Positions 17,224 through 26,505 are shown, numbered from the stretch's first letter. The stretch: DNA of 36,920 nt from JANLUX01 sp031366005 (GCA_031366005.1 JANLZB010000096.1:1-36920), one strand, 5' to 3'. Made by a program: numbers and translations. Notes: generated from the letters alone by a model not told the origin.

Positions 17224-17691
17224 TCAGGATGCCTTCATCAATTCACTCACAGGACGTAAAGAATGATCAGAATCTACCTGTTTAATTCGTGATCTGGATT
17301 TTTTAAGATATGGAGGTGCGTTGGTGTAACATTCATCATGAATAATATCATATTTCTGGTTTTTTATATTCGTATCCATCCATCTTCCTTGAGAATAATA
17401 CCCATGTTTTTTACAAGTAGGACAATAACGTGATGCATTAAAATCATAGAGGTTTCCATCTTCTTTCATCCAGTTGGTGTAATCCTTATACTTCCATCTA
17501 TGTCCGGCAACCTGGCAAACCATTTCTGATAGATCTTTTGCAATTCCCTTCATTCCTGTTTTGAAGAATGAAAACGGATTATGAGAAATAGTTATGAGTA
17601 AGTTAATAGTGGATTTAAAGTTTGACTTACGCCTTATGAATTTGGGGCTGTGATTAACTCTTCGTTTTCTTTCAGTGACTTCTGTGTTCAT
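17224..17691 (-). CDS. Hypothetical protein with a C/H and CxxC (possible zinc ribbon) module
   Basis: A 155-aa protein. After a basic N-terminus (about 45 residues) comes a compact module: MVCQVAGHRW at about 57-66, a WKYKDYTNWMKEDG block, then YCPTCKKHGYY. One Cys plus one His and the CPTC pair could bind zinc. The C-terminal 50 residues are basic and Ser-rich. The conserved-looking module starts near an internal Met (MKGIAKDLSEMV, base 17553), so the true protein may be about 109 aa. It is convergent with the permease gene, whose stop is 40 bases away. I have an impression of similar short proteins in Bacteroidota but know no function. Confidence 0.65.
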   Translation of the reverse strand: MNTEVTERKRRVNHSPKFIRRKSNFKSTINLLITISHNPFSFFKTGMKGIAKDLSEMVCQVAGHRWKYKDYTNWMKEDGNLYDFNASRYCPTCKKHGYYSQGRWMDTNIKNQKYDIIHDECYTNAPPYLKKSRSRIKQVDSDHSLRPVSELMKAS

Positions 17692-18068
17692 AAATCAATT
17701 GTTTATTATTCTCCTTTTTGAAAAAACCTATTTAAAATTTATGCCAAACAAGACGTTTTTTAAAGAAAGAAAAATTTGATATAAATTGCTTGCGTAATTA
17801 AAAATATCGCCTTAAGTTGCGCAACTTTTGAGTGCCCGGAGGTAAGCGGTAAAGCCAAAACATTGTATAATCTCCTCTTCTGAATTTGTCGTTTTCTTCA
17901 AACTAAATTTTGATAAACAAGATTTTTATTGTTTTCAAAAACGATTTTCTGCAAAACATTTTTTTAACCAGATACTGAGGACAAATAATTCAATAGTTAA
18001 AATGGGATTAATAATACTGGCATTAATGAAGTTGTAACTCAATATATTTACAGACGAAATTTATTTTC
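17692..18068. other. Gene-free stretch between two divergent genes
   Basis: About 377 bases, AT-rich, with no coding frame. It separates the minus-strand CxxC gene from the plus-strand hydrolase, so it should contain two divergent promoters. A perfect 14-base palindrome, AAGTTGCGCAACTT, lies at 17814-17827 and could be an operator. I found no exact TAnnTTTG with proper -33 spacing. Confidence 0.5.
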
Positions 18069-19025
18069 ATGAAAAAACATATTGTATCTCTTACATTAAT
18101 CCTGTTCACAACAATTTTTGTTTCAGCACAGAATAATAAATTCCAGCATCCCGAAGGAAAATATTTAAAAGTAAACGGAGCGAACCTCTGGGTTGAAACG
18201 GAGGGGAGTGGCGATCCTTTGTTTCTTATTTCCGGTGGGCCGGGAGGTTCACACGTAGGTCTGCATAGCTTCAGCGGATTGAAAGATTCTTCTACACTTG
18301 TTTATATTGATAATTACGGACGAGGCAAATCCGAAGTTGCGAATGATCCTTCTGACTATAGCATGAACCGTGATGTAGAAGATGTGGAAGGAATAAGAAA
18401 AGCATTAGGTTATGATAAAATAAATCTGATAGGACATTCTTATGGTGGAATGGTAGCTCAGCAATACGCTATTAAATATCCTCAACATTTAAAACACCTG
18501 ATTATTGCGAACAGTTTTTTCAGTGGAGAGATGTGGCAGGCAAATGATGATAATTCTAATCATGAAATAAAAACAAATTATCCTGAAGTGTGGCAACGGT
18601 TGATGACGGTGCGTGCCAATGGTGTACATAGTAATGATCAGGAGCACATAAAAATTTACGGAGAAGTTCCTTATGGTTTTTTATATGCATACAATCCTGA
18701 TAAATTTTTAAAAAGTATTGATCCTTCGTATCCCAATAATTTCAATACACAACTTTATTACCAGCTTGTGGGTGACGATGGTGATTTCATCATTGGAGGA
18801 GATGTTGCAAAAGCAGATTATCGCAAGCAATTAAAAGATTTAAAAATGCCAGTCTTAATAATTGCCGGAAGATATGATCGCGTTTCAATTCCTGTATTTG
18901 CGGTGCAGTATAAAACGTATTGCCCACAGGCACAGTTTGAGATGTTTGAGAAATCAGGTCACAATCCTCAAGTGGAAGAACCGGAAAAAGAATTTAAAAT
19001 TATCAGAACTTTTCTCAACAAATAA
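18069..19025 (+). CDS. Exported alpha/beta hydrolase, proline iminopeptidase-like (S33)
   Basis: A 318-aa alpha/beta-fold hydrolase with a signal peptide (MKKHIVSLTLILFTTIFVSAQ), so it acts in the periplasm or outside the cell. The nucleophile elbow is GHSYGGM with Ser124. The likely acid is Asp270 in AGRYDRVS, and the base is His298 in SGHNPQ. SGGPGGSH at 55-62 is the oxyanion-hole stretch typical of the proline iminopeptidase (S33) branch. The substrate may be N-terminal prolyl peptides, but S33-like exported enzymes vary widely. It is convergent with the desaturase gene, with only 7 bases between stops. The triad is complete, so it should be active. Confidence 0.88.
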   Translation: MKKHIVSLTLILFTTIFVSAQNNKFQHPEGKYLKVNGANLWVETEGSGDPLFLISGGPGGSHVGLHSFSGLKDSSTLVYIDNYGRGKSEVANDPSDYSMNRDVEDVEGIRKALGYDKINLIGHSYGGMVAQQYAIKYPQHLKHLIIANSFFSGEMWQANDDNSNHEIKTNYPEVWQRLMTVRANGVHSNDQEHIKIYGEVPYGFLYAYNPDKFLKSIDPSYPNNFNTQLYYQLVGDDGDFIIGGDVAKADYRKQLKDLKMPVLIIAGRYDRVSIPVFAVQYKTYCPQAQFEMFEKSGHNPQVEEPEKEFKIIRTFLNK

Positions 19026-19032
19026 TTTCCGT

Positions 19033-19764
19033 TCAGGCGTTAGAAGCCCGTTTCACTATTCCCAACTTTTCAAATAACAAAATAATGTAATACACCGGGT
19101 CTATCTCATACCACTTAACACCGAAATTAATATCAGAAGGATATTTATGATGATCGTTGTGATACGATTCGCCTAACATCAGAATGTCAACAGGCAATAA
19201 ATTACGCGCTGTGTTATTCATCGTAAAATTTCTGTAACCGTATTTATGTGCGAACCAATTTATAACAGCTCCATGTAATGGTCCCATCACTATAGTGAAA
19301 GGCAACAGGATAAAAAGCCATGGTGAACTTGCATAAATAATATATATGGCAGTGTAAATAATCACCCACATGATTCTTGAAAACCATGACTCGGCAAAAC
19401 GTTCAAACAGTGGCCATGAAGGAATATTCTTTGAGAAACGATCTTCGGTGGGAACAGTTCCATCCAAAATACCTGCATAAAACTTTTTGGTGTGCCACAT
19501 AAATGAAAAAATATTATTAAAATATTTTGGTGAGTGAGGGTCCTGCTCGGTATCAGTGTAAGCATGATGCATTCGGTGCATAATTGCATAAGCACGTGGG
19601 CTTAGATAAGAAGAACCCTGACCGATATAAGTGATAATAAAAAATACTTTCTCCCAAAATTTTGACATGGTGAATGCCCTGTGTGATGCATAACGATGAT
19701 CAAAAAAAGTTTGACCAAATAAGGAGAAATACCAATGTGCTGCAAAGAATAAAATGATAATCAT
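19033..19764 (-). CDS. Acyl-CoA (delta-9 type) fatty acid desaturase
   Basis: A 243-aa membrane desaturase that introduces a double bond into saturated acyl chains using a di-iron centre. The three histidine boxes are complete: HRYASH at 23-28, HRMHH at 63-67, and ESYHNDHH near residue 200. TEQDPHSP after box 2 is also typical of the stearoyl-CoA desaturase group. Hydrophobic pairs lie before box 1 and between boxes 2 and 3. It is shorter than many homologs at the N-terminus, but the first membrane segment is present and no better upstream start is apparent. It is 42 bases downstream of the helicase gene on the same strand, so the two may share a transcript. A cold-response link between them is possible but inferred. 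Confidence 0.93.
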   Translation of the reverse strand: MIIILFFAAHWYFSLFGQTFFDHRYASHRAFTMSKFWEKVFFIITYIGQGSSYLSPRAYAIMHRMHHAYTDTEQDPHSPKYFNNIFSFMWHTKKFYAGILDGTVPTEDRFSKNIPSWPLFERFAESWFSRIMWVIIYTAIYIIYASSPWLFILLPFTIVMGPLHGAVINWFAHKYGYRNFTMNNTARNLLPVDILMLGESYHNDHHKYPSDINFGVKWYEIDPVYYIILLFEKLGIVKRASNA

Positions 19765-19806
19765 GATAAATTAATGCTTTTTAATGTTTGTTTTATAGAA
19801 TAAATT

Positions 19807-21018
19807 TTATGTTTTCTTTTTGTTTTTATTTCCAAACTTTCTTTTGCCTGGTTTCTTTTTAAATGCTGTGGGATCATAAGCAGGTGTTTCTCCTAATTGT
19901 GGAGGAACAGCAGCTTTGTTAACGGGCTTTCCTAATAAATTTTCAATCTGCAAAAATTTGCTTTGTTCTTTCTGGTTCACAAAAGTAATTGCTTCTCCTT
20001 TTGATTTGGCTCTTGCCGTTCTGCCAATACGATGTATGTAATCTTCTCCATCATGCGGTACATCGTAATTAATCACAAGGTCAATATCCTGTATGTCAAT
20101 TCCGCGCGAAAGTACATCAGTGGCAACTAAAATTTTGGTGCGCCTGTTGATAAAACCTGCCAATACTTTTTCTCTTTCTGATTGCTCGAGATCAGAATGT
20201 ATTTCCTCCACTGAAAACTTTGCTCGTTTCAATTCACGTGTAAGTTGTTTAACATTATCCTTTGTGGAACAAAATATCAAAACAGTAGGAAAATTTTTTT
20301 CTTTTAAAATATAATTGACCAGCGGAATTTTCTGCGCATCATAAACAATGAATGCTTCCTGTGTTACATTTTCAGCAGGCATCGAAACAGAAATATTTAT
20401 CTCTTCAGGATTATGCAGTATCTGCCGTGCAAGCATTCGCATTTTATGCGGCATGGTGGCAGAGAACAATAGATTTTGTCTCTTTTTTGGAAGAAAAGAA
20501 ATGATGCGCATAATGTCATCATTAAAACCCATATCGAGCATACGGTCAGCTTCATCCAGGATTAAATATTTTAATTCTTTAACCTGCACATAACCCATGT
20601 TCAAATGACTCAACATTTTTCCCGGTGTACAAATTACAATGTCTGCTCCGTGACTCAATGCTTTTTTCTCTGTCTCAAATGAACTTCCATCACCACCACC
20701 ATAAATAGCAATGGAACTTAATGGTGTGAAATAAGAAAGTCCATCCAGTTGCTGTGCAATCTGCAAAGCAAGTTCACGCGTTGGAACAATAATTAAAGCA
20801 TGGATAAGATCATCCTGAATTTCAGAAATAATTTTATGAACGATTGGCAAAAGAAACGCAGCCGTTTTACCCGTTCCTGTTTGTGCTGAAGCAATCAAAT
20901 CTTTACCTGCTAAAATGATTGGTATTACCTGTTCCTGTACTGGTGTTGCATTTTCAAAACCAATCGCATCTATCCCTTCCAATAATTTTGGCTGAAGACC
21001 GAATTCTTTAAAGTTCAC
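19807..21018 (-). CDS. DEAD-box RNA helicase, RhlE-like
   Basis: A 403-aa ATP-dependent RNA helicase. All motifs are present: Q motif (GFENATPVQEQ), Walker A ASAQTGTGKT, PTRELALQ, DEADRMLDMGF, SATM, IHSDLEQSERE, VATDVLSRGIDI and HRIGRTARA. The C-terminal tail is short, Lys-rich and disordered, which helps RNA binding. It probably remodels RNA structure in ribosome assembly, mRNA decay or cold adaptation. The start codon is GTG (complement of CAC at 21016-21018); the protein then begins MNFKEFGLQPKLLEGI, in good register with the Q motif. The acyl desaturase follows downstream. Assignment to RhlE rather than another DEAD-box subgroup is likely but not certain. Confidence 0.95.
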   Translation of the reverse strand: MNFKEFGLQPKLLEGIDAIGFENATPVQEQVIPIILAGKDLIASAQTGTGKTAAFLLPIVHKIISEIQDDLIHALIIVPTRELALQIAQQLDGLSYFTPLSSIAIYGGGDGSSFETEKKALSHGADIVICTPGKMLSHLNMGYVQVKELKYLILDEADRMLDMGFNDDIMRIISFLPKKRQNLLFSATMPHKMRMLARQILHNPEEINISVSMPAENVTQEAFIVYDAQKIPLVNYILKEKNFPTVLIFCSTKDNVKQLTRELKRAKFSVEEIHSDLEQSEREKVLAGFINRRTKILVATDVLSRGIDIQDIDLVINYDVPHDGEDYIHRIGRTARAKSKGEAITFVNQKEQSKFLQIENLLGKPVNKAAVPPQLGETPAYDPTAFKKKPGKRKFGNKNKKKT

Positions 21019-21189
21019 TTAGGATATTTAAATTTAGACTGCGAAAGTAGAGGTTTGAGTAATGCTCTCAGGAGAATTATTTTTACTTCACATGATAAAA
21101 GACATCCTGATAGTACAAAAAATAATAATATTGTTGTATCCAAATTGCTAATATTATTCACTCAAATAATCAACCTAAAAAATCTCTCT

Positions 21190-21750
21190 ATGAATTGTAA
21201 AATTGCATCTGTGTTAATTATTTTTTCCTTTTTCATGTTCTCCTGTAGCATGCAAACGAGATATATGACGGAAAAGTTTATTAAGACAAATATTGAAGTA
21301 CATAAAGAAAAAGGTTTTAGCTCAATAAAAACTTTTTCAATTTATCAGTCTAACCCGTCATATAATTTTTATTTAGAATTTACTGGTTATAAGTATAAAA
21401 ACAAAAAAGGACTTGTGATAGGTGCAGACAAATACTATTTAGCTCGACAAAAGTTTATTGGAGACAAATCTGTTTTTGCCGAGGTAACCTATATAGAGTT
21501 AAGTTTGGATGAATGCAAGAGTATTTTAGAGAATTATCAAATGCTTTTAAATAAAATCAGTGCGGAACATCCGAGAAACAACGAGGAGATTTATCACGAC
21601 TTTACAGTCAATAAAGACTTATTTATTAGTTATAGAAAAAGTTATTCAGATTATTATGCAATGGATATTCTATTCTGGATTAAAGGCGAAAAGTATATTG
21701 TATCAACAAAAACTATGATAAATAAACTTCAAAAATTTATGGATTATTGA
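21190..21750 (+). CDS. Putative small lipoprotein, function unknown
   Basis: A 186-aa protein. The start at 21190 gives a lipoprotein-like signal, MNCKIASVLIIFSFFMFSC, with a candidate lipidation Cys19 but a non-ideal lipobox. A frame extension to a TTG at 21055 adds 45 residues with no family features, and I reject it. The mature part is rich in Tyr, Lys and Phe with alternating beta-like strands (YNFYLEFTGYKY, AVEVTY-like AEVTYIELSL) and a helical centre. The base composition is more AT-rich than that of neighbouring genes. It is divergent from the helicase gene. I do not recognise a family. Confidence 0.65.
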   Translation: MNCKIASVLIIFSFFMFSCSMQTRYMTEKFIKTNIEVHKEKGFSSIKTFSIYQSNPSYNFYLEFTGYKYKNKKGLVIGADKYYLARQKFIGDKSVFAEVTYIELSLDECKSILENYQMLLNKISAEHPRNNEEIYHDFTVNKDLFISYRKSYSDYYAMDILFWIKGEKYIVSTKTMINKLQKFMDY

Positions 21751-21863
21751 TTTCTCTTTAAGGAATTAGTATTATGGTTTTCACGGACTATGTTCTTTGT
21801 GTTTTTTGAATAAAATGGCATACATATTTAGTCATTATTTTTTGTTACTAAAAATTATCTGCC

Positions 21864-22121
21864 ATGAAACAAAATCAAAATTCTCCTGATTCTAAAAAAG
21901 AAAATAAACCTTCTTATATAAAAGTTCCTTCTGATAAAGATACTTTAACTGAAGAAGAAACAAAACGAAACGAGGAAGAAGAAAAAAGACGAAGGTCACA
22001 AACTCCAACCGGCAATGAACGAAATTCGCAAGGTGGAGTTTGGCAGGGACCCGATACAGTGACTGATGAAAACAGCCAGCAAAGTACAGATGGAAATAAC
22101 GATGCCGATAAACCTTTATAA
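21864..22121 (+). CDS. Short disordered, highly charged hypothetical protein
   Basis: An 85-aa protein made almost only of Lys, Glu, Asp, Asn, Ser, Gln and Thr (for example TEEETKRNEEEEKRRR). It has no signal peptide, no membrane segment and no Cys, and should be intrinsically disordered. It starts with ATG (MKQNQNSPDSKK). Similar short hydrophilic proteins occur in Bacteroidota next to stress genes, but no role can be assigned. The ATG, good codon usage and absence of an overlapping better candidate support it; the low complexity weakens the call. Confidence 0.5.
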   Translation: MKQNQNSPDSKKENKPSYIKVPSDKDTLTEEETKRNEEEEKRRRSQTPTGNERNSQGGVWQGPDTVTDENSQQSTDGNNDADKPL

Positions 22122-22145
22122 AAAACTTCTTTCATTAATACCGTT

Positions 22146-22153
22146 TATTTTTG
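22146..22153 (+). promoter_or_regulatory. Candidate -7 element (TATTTTTG) for the DUF1569-like gene
   Basis: An exact TAnnTTTG match 42 bases before the ATG at 22196. It would give a leader of about 35-38 bases. There is no clear -33 TTG at 19-23 bases. The surrounding sequence is AT-rich, so chance matches are possible. Confidence 0.35.
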
Positions 22154-22195
22154 TGCTTTATTAATCAAGGTGTTTTAAATATTAAGTATTGAGCA

Positions 22196-22669
22196 ATGAT
22201 GAGCACAGAAGAAAAAATTTCTTTCCTTGAAAATGATTTTCCAAAATTTCTGCAAACCCTTGATGCAAATGCAAAAGGAAAATGGGGAGTGATGAATGCT
22301 CAACAAATGGTGGAGCACATGAGTTATTCTTTGAGAAATGCAAATGGAAAATCCCCTAAAAATATTGTTACTCCTTCAGAGCATCTTCCGAAGTATAGAG
22401 AATTTATGCTGAGTGATAAACCATTTAAAGAGAATACAAAAAACATTGAGCTTCCTGATATACCAACACCTGTAAAACAATCTTCAATGAATGATGCGAT
22501 TGAAGAAATGAAACAAGAATGGAATGATGTTAAAGAAGCCTATAAAAGCAATCCTGAGAAAACTATTACAAATCCTTTTTTCGGTGATTTGAATTTTGAA
22601 GAACAAATACATCTTTTACACAAACATGCAATGCATCATGCAAAGCAGTTTGGATTTGAATTGGTTTGA
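22196..22669 (+). CDS. DUF1569 / DinB-like protein
   Basis: A 157-aa cytosolic protein resembling the DUF1569 branch of the DinB-like four-helix fold. The N-terminal helix ends in WGVMNAQQMVEHMSYSL, and the C-terminus has HLLHKHAMHHAKQFGFEL; the His residues of these two motifs probably form the metal site of the fold. DinB-like proteins are often thiol- or metal-dependent transferases, but the activity of this branch is unknown. A second Met follows the first (MM), so the start may be one codon later. The gene is followed by a convergent membrane-protein gene ending at 22730. Confidence 0.82.
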   Translation: MMSTEEKISFLENDFPKFLQTLDANAKGKWGVMNAQQMVEHMSYSLRNANGKSPKNIVTPSEHLPKYREFMLSDKPFKENTKNIELPDIPTPVKQSSMNDAIEEMKQEWNDVKEAYKSNPEKTITNPFFGDLNFEEQIHLLHKHAMHHAKQFGFELV

Positions 22670-22729
22670 AAAAAAATTTTCTGATTACGGTTGGCTTCTC
22701 AGTACACAATTAAAACGTGAAGCATAAAA

Positions 22730-23749
22730 CTATTTTTTCAGCTTTTGTTTATTGCTTATTGCCGGTTGCACTTTTGCTGGAACAAAAACACCTTTCACCT
22801 CTTTACCAATATCAATAAAAGTTTTGAAGTTGAGCGGGAATTCCAAAAACACGTGCAACACACTCAGGAAAAATAAAAACTTCAAACCTGTTTCATAATC
22901 TCTAGCATAAATTCCGATAGCAATTAACCAGACTGCCAGCGTAGCAAATAAATATTTTTTCTCCACCTGGTGCCATTTGATGATGGATGTTTTACTAAAC
23001 CAGTTAAGGTAATGATAGGTATATGCAAAAGCAATAAAACGCATCACTTTAAATCCGTTTTGAGAATTAAAAATTACTGACATCGCTTTTTGATCAAACG
23101 CTGCAAGATGATCTAACTGAAAAACATTAATCATATAATGGTTTAGCACAGAAAAATCACGATAACTGTTTTTAATATAATCACCCACTATATAATGGGA
23201 AAAATCAGGTTGTATAAAAAAGAAACTCAAAGCACAGGCTACAAACACAATAAGTGAAATATATGCAGAGATGCTTTTGCTTTTTATTGCTCCATATAAT
23301 ATGAAAGATCCGGTGAAAACAAAAACATGCAGAATGGTGGGGAGAAATACGAGGAAGAAAATAAGATAAAATTGGGATGAGTTGAATGCAACACCGATTA
23401 AAAATGCGATTAAGATGGCGATAAATTTCAGGTATGGATTCTTTAACAGATAAAAAACCAATGCGCTCATGAATGCAATATAGGGCGCATACATGTTCCA
23501 GGTTGTAAATCCTTTGAACCCAAAATATCCTAGTGTGCCGAAAACGCAAAGCGATACTAACCATAGATAATCGTATTTGCCTTCAACAAAATAATTTCGT
23601 TTATGCAGCCAGCTTATTTCTGTGAGATAATGTAATGGACCTAATATCGCATAAGAGAACAGGAACAATTCAAAAGGAATGATGAATGCTAACATGCATG
23701 ATAATATCATCAAACCAATGTTAAGCAAATTTAAATTTCGGGTTGTCAT
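22730..23749 (-). CDS. Polytopic membrane protein with many histidines, function unknown
   Basis: A 339-aa inner-membrane protein with about nine or ten hydrophobic segments and a short basic C-terminal tail. It starts MTTRNLNLLNIGLMILS. Noticeable is the number of His residues in or near membrane segments: His40 in GPLHYLTE, His49 in WLHKRN, others in FLPTILHVFVF, FSHYIVG, LNHYMIN and FAYTYHYLNW, and VLHVFLEFP near the end. Such a pattern could bind a metal or haem, and recalls the carotene-cleaving Brp/Blh family, but I see no strong match to it. It is a stand-alone gene, convergent with the DUF1569-like gene and divergent from the cargo protein gene at 23907. Confidence 0.8.
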   Translation of the reverse strand: MTTRNLNLLNIGLMILSCMLAFIIPFELFLFSYAILGPLHYLTEISWLHKRNYFVEGKYDYLWLVSLCVFGTLGYFGFKGFTTWNMYAPYIAFMSALVFYLLKNPYLKFIAILIAFLIGVAFNSSQFYLIFFLVFLPTILHVFVFTGSFILYGAIKSKSISAYISLIVFVACALSFFFIQPDFSHYIVGDYIKNSYRDFSVLNHYMINVFQLDHLAAFDQKAMSVIFNSQNGFKVMRFIAFAYTYHYLNWFSKTSIIKWHQVEKKYLFATLAVWLIAIGIYARDYETGLKFLFFLSVLHVFLEFPLNFKTFIDIGKEVKGVFVPAKVQPAISNKQKLKK

Positions 23750-23906
23750 CTTTAATTTCGGAGAGCAATTTTACGATTTAATTTTGGTGTTCATAAATGT
23801 TGTATCGTGATTGTTACTTTAATATTTACATCTCAATGATAAAAATATTTTTATCAGCCTCTTTTATAACCGTAATTTAGCAGGCATATTTTATAATTCC
23901 CGAATC

Positions 23907-26465
23907 ATGAATAAACTTAAATTAACCATGGTGGCGCTGGCTGGCCTGCTTACTATACTCTTTATATTGAACACGAATCTCACCGATGAAAAGAAGAGTT
24001 ATAAAGAAAAAGAAGAGAAAGGAGAAGCTGCCGAAGCATTGGGTAGCTGGATGGAACAAAGAATATATCCTGGAAATACCTTACCGGTAAACGCTTATCA
24101 AACTGCTTATAAAAATTTACAAGAACAAAAACTAAATCGAACTCAATCATTCCCCGGACAATGGACTGCAATAGGACCAAAAAATTTTGGTGGAAGAACT
24201 TTGTGTCTTGCATTCAATCCGCAAAACGCCCAAACCATATACGCAGGTGCTGCCGCAGGTGGTTTGTGGAGAAGTTATACAGGAGGAACAGGTGCTAATG
24301 CATGGCATTCGGTACCAATAGGATTTCCTGTAATCGGTGTAGCTGCCATTGCAATTAATCCAAATGACAGCAACACGATTTACATTGGAACAGGAGAAGT
24401 TTATAATTATCAAAACACCGGAACAGGTTTTGCAATCCGAACTACACGCGGTACTTATGGAATTGGAATTTTAAAAACAACTGATGGAGGTTTAACGTGG
24501 ACTCAACTGCTTCCATGGCAATTGAGCGATTTGCGCGGTGTGCAGGATATTGTTATCAATCCGCAAAAAACCAATACAGTTTTTGCAGCTACAACAGAAG
24601 GAACTTACAGAAGCCTGGATGCAGGAGCTAACTGGACACTTGTAGATAGTGTGTTGATGGCGACAGATATTAATTACATGCCGAATGATACTTCAGTTTT
24701 ATTATTGGCTGCCGGAAATTCTTTTAGTGCTAATAGCGGCATCTATCGTTCAACTAACGGAGGAGGCAGTTTCACAAAAATTACTGCCGGATTACCTGCT
24801 ACATGGAGTGGCAAATCTTTGATAAGTTTTTCTCCATCACAACCAAACATTGTTTATGCCAGTATAGCTAATCAGTTGGCAGGCGTTGGTTTATATAAAT
24901 CAGTAGATGCAGGATTAACCTGGAGTGTTGCAAACAATACAGTTAATTATCCAAGTTACCAGGGTTGGTATGCGCATGATGTTGCTGTGCGGCCTGATGA
25001 TCCTTATGAAATTTTTTGTGGAGGAGTGGATGGCTACCATTCTTATACCGGAGGAGCAAGTCTGTATCAAAGTTCTTACTGGTACAACTGGGATTTTAAT
25101 GCTACCACCATTGGAGGTGTGGAAGGTTTGCCTGATTATGTTCACGCTGATATTCATCATATCTATTGGCATCCTGCAAATTTCGATATGGTTTATTTTG
25201 TAACTGATGGAGGAATATTCAGAACAACAGATGACGGAGCCACCTTTGAAGGATGCAATGGAATGTATCAGACACAACAGTTCTATGCAAACTTTTCTAA
25301 TTCATCGCAGGATTCATTATTTGCAATAGGAGGCATGCAGGATAACGCAACAGCTGTTTACGAAGGTAACCTGGGTTGGAGAAGAGTGATAGGTGGTGAT
25401 GGAGTATCAACAGCAATTGATCCGACAGATGATAATATTGTTTTTGGAGAATCACAATACCTGAATTTGCTACGGTCGGATGACCATGCTGTTAGTTTTA
25501 ATTACCTGAATTTAGCCCGGGGCGACACTCAAAATTTTGCAGGTCCTTTTGTGTTGTGTCATTCAAATTTTGATGTTATTTATGCAGGAAGTGATTACGT
25601 TGAGAAATCTATTAATGGAGGAAGCAACTGGAATTATACAAATGGTGGATCACCACTGGATGGAAATCCAGTGCTTGTTCTTGAAGCCTCGCGTTCAAAT
25701 GAAAATTTAGTTTATGCTGCCACATCTCCGGTAGTGTTTCCTCAGGTTAATTTATATAAAACGTCAAATGGCGGCAATAATTGGACAGATGTTACTGCGG
25801 GACTGCCTGACAGGTATATTATGGATATTGCTATTGATCCATTCAATAATCAAATAGTTTATGTTGCGCTGTCAGGTTTTGGTACGGATCATATTTATAA
25901 ATCAACAGATGGTGGTGCAACATGGAATGCAGTGAGCAACGGTTTGCCTGATGTCCCAACCAACACTATCTGCATTGATCCGTTAAGTCCAAATATTATT
26001 TATACCGGTAATGATTTAGGAGTTTTCGTATCTACAGATGCTGGTTCAACATGGACAGATTTTAATGATGGATTATATGATGCAACTTTTGTTATGGATA
26101 TCTCTTTTTCTCCTGTTAACAGAAAACTGCGTTTAGCGACTCATGGAAAAGGAATTTTTGAAAGACTTATGTTGCCCGTTACGGTTGGTTTAACTCAAAC
26201 AGCGAAAAATGATTTACAGATAAAAGCATTTCCAAATCCATTACATGATCAAGCGACAATCTATTTTACTTCTCTATCCAATGAAAATATTATTATTGAT
26301 TTATATAATATGAAGGGAGAGCTTGTTAAATCAATCAGAGAAAAAAGCAACCTGTCTTCACATGAAATAAAATTAAACATGAGTGCATTTCCTTCCGGAT
26401 TTTATTTATTGAAGATGGAAGATGGAGATCGGAAAAGCAGTTTAATCAAACTGGTAAAGGACTAA
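23907..26465 (+). CDS. Secreted BNR-repeat beta-propeller protein with T9SS sorting domain
   Basis: An 852-aa exported protein. A hydrophobic signal sequence covers residues 1-24. The body is a sortilin/VPS10-like beta-propeller with at least nine Asp-box (BNR) motifs of the SxDGGxxW type, near residues 190, 235, 281, 331, 439, 567, 617, 664 and 708 (for example TTDGGLTWT, STDGGATWN, STDAGSTWT). A linker leads to a C-terminal domain starting KAFPNPLHDQATIYF and ending SGFYLLKMEDGDRKSSLIKLVKD in two parts, which is a type A T9SS sorting domain. It is therefore probably exported through SprA and anchored or released at the surface. Asp-box propellers occur in sialidases and in proteins of unknown function; no sialidase FRIP motif is seen. 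It ends before a bidirectional terminator. Confidence 0.93.
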   Translation: MNKLKLTMVALAGLLTILFILNTNLTDEKKSYKEKEEKGEAAEALGSWMEQRIYPGNTLPVNAYQTAYKNLQEQKLNRTQSFPGQWTAIGPKNFGGRTLCLAFNPQNAQTIYAGAAAGGLWRSYTGGTGANAWHSVPIGFPVIGVAAIAINPNDSNTIYIGTGEVYNYQNTGTGFAIRTTRGTYGIGILKTTDGGLTWTQLLPWQLSDLRGVQDIVINPQKTNTVFAATTEGTYRSLDAGANWTLVDSVLMATDINYMPNDTSVLLLAAGNSFSANSGIYRSTNGGGSFTKITAGLPATWSGKSLISFSPSQPNIVYASIANQLAGVGLYKSVDAGLTWSVANNTVNYPSYQGWYAHDVAVRPDDPYEIFCGGVDGYHSYTGGASLYQSSYWYNWDFNATTIGGVEGLPDYVHADIHHIYWHPANFDMVYFVTDGGIFRTTDDGATFEGCNGMYQTQQFYANFSNSSQDSLFAIGGMQDNATAVYEGNLGWRRVIGGDGVSTAIDPTDDNIVFGESQYLNLLRSDDHAVSFNYLNLARGDTQNFAGPFVLCHSNFDVIYAGSDYVEKSINGGSNWNYTNGGSPLDGNPVLVLEASRSNENLVYAATSPVVFPQVNLYKTSNGGNNWTDVTAGLPDRYIMDIAIDPFNNQIVYVALSGFGTDHIYKSTDGGATWNAVSNGLPDVPTNTICIDPLSPNIIYTGNDLGVFVSTDAGSTWTDFNDGLYDATFVMDISFSPVNRKLRLATHGKGIFERLMLPVTVGLTQTAKNDLQIKAFPNPLHDQATIYFTSLSNENIIIDLYNMKGELVKSIREKSNLSSHEIKLNMSAFPSGFYLLKMEDGDRKSSLIKLVKD

Positions 26466-26505
26466 TAATAAAATGGTCGTTTAATAAAGGGAAAATTTGT
26501 TCACT

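Noticed and set aside
21055..21189. 45-residue N-terminal extension of the lipoprotein at 21190
   Set aside because: It starts with TTG, overlaps the helicase promoter region and hides the lipoprotein signal.
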